Assembly (NCBI GenBank): GCA_946481265.1
Contig: CAMLNE010000049.1
Location: 1-16,448, forward strand
DNA length: 16,448 nucleotides
Origin: an uncultured Panacagrimonas sp.
GTDB lineage: Bacteria; Pseudomonadota; Gammaproteobacteria; Nevskiales; Nevskiaceae
Direction of reading: 5' to 3'
Each line of letters opens with the position of its first letter. Position 1 is the first letter of the stretch. The notes beneath the pieces are model-generated. The model saw only the letters and a program-made list of their open reading frames with translations. It searched no databases and was not told the origin of the DNA. Positions 14,987-16,448 of this stretch are shown piece by piece. The position numbers and the translations under genes were made by a program.

Positions 14987-16144
14987 TCATCGCAGCCCCA
15001 GTCCGCGCGCGATGATCCCGCGCAGGATCTCGCGCGTGCCGCCGCGCAGCGAGAACGAGGGCGACACCTGCAGCAGCAGCGCCAGCGTGCGCGCGAAATC
15101 ATCGTCGTCCTCCAGGCGCAGGCCCGTGTCGGCCAGCGCCTGCACCATCGCCGGCAGCGCCTGCTCGAAGGCATTGCCCAGGTCCTTGACCACCGCCGCC
15201 TCCACCGCCGGATCCGTGCCGCGCGCCAGCTGCCCGGCCACCGACAGCGACATCTGGCGCAGCGTCCAGATCTGCGCCGTGACCTGGCCGATGGCGTGAC
15301 GCAGGGACTCGCCGGGCGAGGACCCGGCCACGCGCAGCAGCTCGAAGAACAGCGCGATGCCGGACAGGTAGCGCTCCGGCCCGCTGCGCTCCAGCGACAG
15401 CTCCGCGGTCACCTGCTTCCAGCCGGCGCCCTCGCTGCCGAGCAGGGCATCGGCCTCGACGATGCAGTCCTCGAAGAAGATCTCGTTGAAATGGTGGTCA
15501 CCCACCAGGTCCGCGATCGGCTGCACGCGCATGCCCGGCGTGCCGAGCTCCAGCAGGAACTGCGACAGGCCGGCGTGGCGGTCCTTGTCGTCGGCCGGCG
15601 CGGTGCGCGCCAGCACGATGATCAGGTGGCTGCGATGCGCCAGCGTGGTCCAGATCTTCTGTCCGTCGAGCTTCCAGCGGCCGTCGGGCAGGCGCTGCGC
15701 GCGCGTGCGCACGGAGGCAAGGTCGGAGCCGGCATTGGGCTCCGACATGCCGATGCAGCAGAACGCCTCGCCGCGCGCGATGCGCGGCACGTAGCGCTGC
15801 TTCTGCGCCTCGCTGCCCCAGCGCAGGATCGCCGGCGCGGTCTGGCGGTCACCGATCCAGTGCGCGCCCACCGGCGCGCCCGCGGCGAGCAATTCCTCCA
15901 TGAGCACGTAGCGCTCCAGCGCGCTGCGCGCCTGGCCGCCGTAGGCCTTCGGCCAGGTCATGCCGATCCAGCCGCGCTCGCCGAGCCGCCGCGAGAAATC
16001 GGCGTCGAACACCGCCCAGCAGTTCGCCTTCTTCTGCATCGGGTAGCCCGGCGGCAAGGCGCGCGCGAGGAAGTCGCGGATCTCGGCGCGGAAGGCCGGG
16101 ATGCCGGGCGGCAGATCGACGGGATCGAAGTGGAACGTCTGCAC
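14987..16144 (-). CDS. Acyl-CoA dehydrogenase, large/catalytic subunit
   Basis: Introduces the 2,3 double bond into an acyl-CoA using FAD. From GTG 16144 the protein is 385 residues: N-terminal helical domain (about 12-128), beta domain with IGMSEPNAGSDLASVRT (131-147) and KIWTT (163-167), then a C-terminal helical domain ending FSLRGGTREILRGIIARGLGLR, with E372 at the usual catalytic-base position. The RxQFGxxIxxFQ and QxHGGxG motifs normally found in the C-terminal domain are missing; the partner gene downstream has them. The GTG start gives the standard N-terminus (FDPVDLPPGIPAFRAEIRDFL) but has no ribosome site. The only farther in-frame start is TTG 16252, inside a repeat hairpin, and the next ATG (16039) would delete the first helices. 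The start is therefore uncertain. Confidence 0.9.
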   Translation of the reverse strand: MQTFHFDPVDLPPGIPAFRAEIRDFLARALPPGYPMQKKANCWAVFDADFSRRLGERGWIGMTWPKAYGGQARSALERYVLMEELLAAGAPVGAHWIGDRQTAPAILRWGSEAQKQRYVPRIARGEAFCCIGMSEPNAGSDLASVRTRAQRLPDGRWKLDGQKIWTTLAHRSHLIIVLARTAPADDKDRHAGLSQFLLELGTPGMRVQPIADLVGDHHFNEIFFEDCIVEADALLGSEGAGWKQVTAELSLERSGPERYLSGIALFFELLRVAGSSPGESLRHAIGQVTAQIWTLRQMSLSVAGQLARGTDPAVEAAVVKDLGNAFEQALPAMVQALADTGLRLEDDDDFARTLALLLQVSPSFSLRGGTREILRGIIARGLGLR

Positions 16145-16238
16145 GAAGGAGGGCGTGGGGAGAAGCGGCAAGCGGGCCGGTTCGATGATGGCCGGGCGCG
16201 GATGCCAGGGGCAAGCCGGCTGTGCCCCCTCTCCCCAA

Positions 16239-16268
16239 CCCCTCTCCCGCAAGGGGAGAGGGGCTTTT
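16239..16268 (+). terminator. Repeat-type hairpin with T-run
   Basis: CCCCTCTCCC (16239-16248) pairs perfectly with GGGAGAGGGG (16254-16263) over 10 bases with a 5-base loop, followed by CTTTT, a rho-independent terminator shape on the plus strand. A near-duplicate left arm (CCCCCTCTCCCC, 16225-16236) stands just before it. No plus-strand gene ends here, so it is more likely a dispersed intergenic repeat, or it terminates transcription coming from elsewhere. On the minus strand it lies about 100 bases before the large acyl-CoA dehydrogenase. Confidence 0.6.
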
Positions 16269-16333
16269 CCTGGGCCCTGTCAGCCGCCAGTCCGCCACGC
16301 CGACAAGCCGCACTTCGCCGCTGCCCACTCAAC

Positions 16334-16405
16334 CACCAAGCCGCCCTGCTCTCCGCCAACCCGCTTCTCCACCAAGCCGCTCTGCTCTCCGCCAACCCGC
16401 TTCTC
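16334..16405. repeat. Tandem 36-base direct repeat, two copies
   Basis: Units at 16334-16369 and 16370-16405 are identical except for one C/T difference (GCCGCCCTG versus GCCGCTCTG). A weaker, diverged relative upstream shares AAGCCGC at 16305-16311, and a truncated start follows at 16406 (CGCCACGCCGCC). There are no spacers between units. 36 bases is a multiple of three, but no credible gene covers the stretch. The remainder of 16269-16448 shows no supported gene. Confidence 0.8.
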
Positions 16406-16448
16406 CGCCACGCCGCCAACCGGCAGCGGCGCGTGCTTGTGCTGGTCT

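Noticed and set aside
16334..16405. CRISPR array
   Set aside because: The two 36-base units abut directly with no spacer, and no cas gene is nearby.
15958..16419. Minus-strand frame encoding 12-residue repeats (GLAESRAAWW type)
   Set aside because: The repeats come from the 36-base DNA repeat; the frame then runs out of frame into the acyl-CoA dehydrogenase and has no ribosome site.

Overview
The window is very GC-rich, gene-dense bacterial DNA with thirteen protein genes, one of them cut by the left edge, and no RNA genes. The gene families (BirA with an intact DNA-binding domain, type III pantothenate kinase, PlsY, HxlR-type regulator, many acyl-CoA enzymes) and the intergenic repeats fit a beta- or gammaproteobacterium. 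Lysobacterales/Nevskiales or Burkholderiales are my best guesses, but nothing here fixes the taxon.

Left part (1-6020, all on the minus strand): a housekeeping block read plsY > birA > coaX > pyc. plsY and birA overlap by 16 bases, birA and coaX are 2 bases apart, and pyc follows after a 277-base gap holding three short palindromes. The genes cover phospholipid synthesis, protein biotinylation, CoA synthesis, and a biotin-dependent anaplerotic enzyme that is a substrate type of the BirA encoded upstream.

Middle part (6243-8609): a minus-strand pair (atypical short-chain dehydrogenase, then PaaI-type thioesterase) diverges from an HxlR-family regulator and a flavin reductase on the plus strand. 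A 23-base near-perfect palindrome lies in the short divergent gap, almost touching the regulator start codon, and is a good candidate operator.

Right part (8610-16448): a 415-base convergent gap carries a degenerate heptad repeat and pyrimidine-rich DNA. It is followed by a fatty-acyl-CoA ligase (minus), a divergent DsbA/GST-kappa isomerase plus bifunctional enoyl-CoA hydratase/3-hydroxyacyl-CoA dehydrogenase (plus), and a convergent pair of acyl-CoA dehydrogenases (minus). The two dehydrogenases have complementary motif sets: the large one keeps the SEPxAGSD and C-terminal Glu region, and the small one keeps the FAD/dimer motifs. This is what is expected of an alpha2-beta2 heteromeric enzyme. 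Together the ligase, dehydrogenase pair and hydratase/dehydrogenase supply activation and the first three steps of a beta-oxidation round. No thiolase is in the window. The right edge holds a repeat-type hairpin and a tandem 36-base repeat.

I found no CRISPR array, phage, transposase or clearly new system. The most interesting items are the paired acyl-CoA dehydrogenases, the SDR that has lost its catalytic tyrosine, and the HxlR operator.
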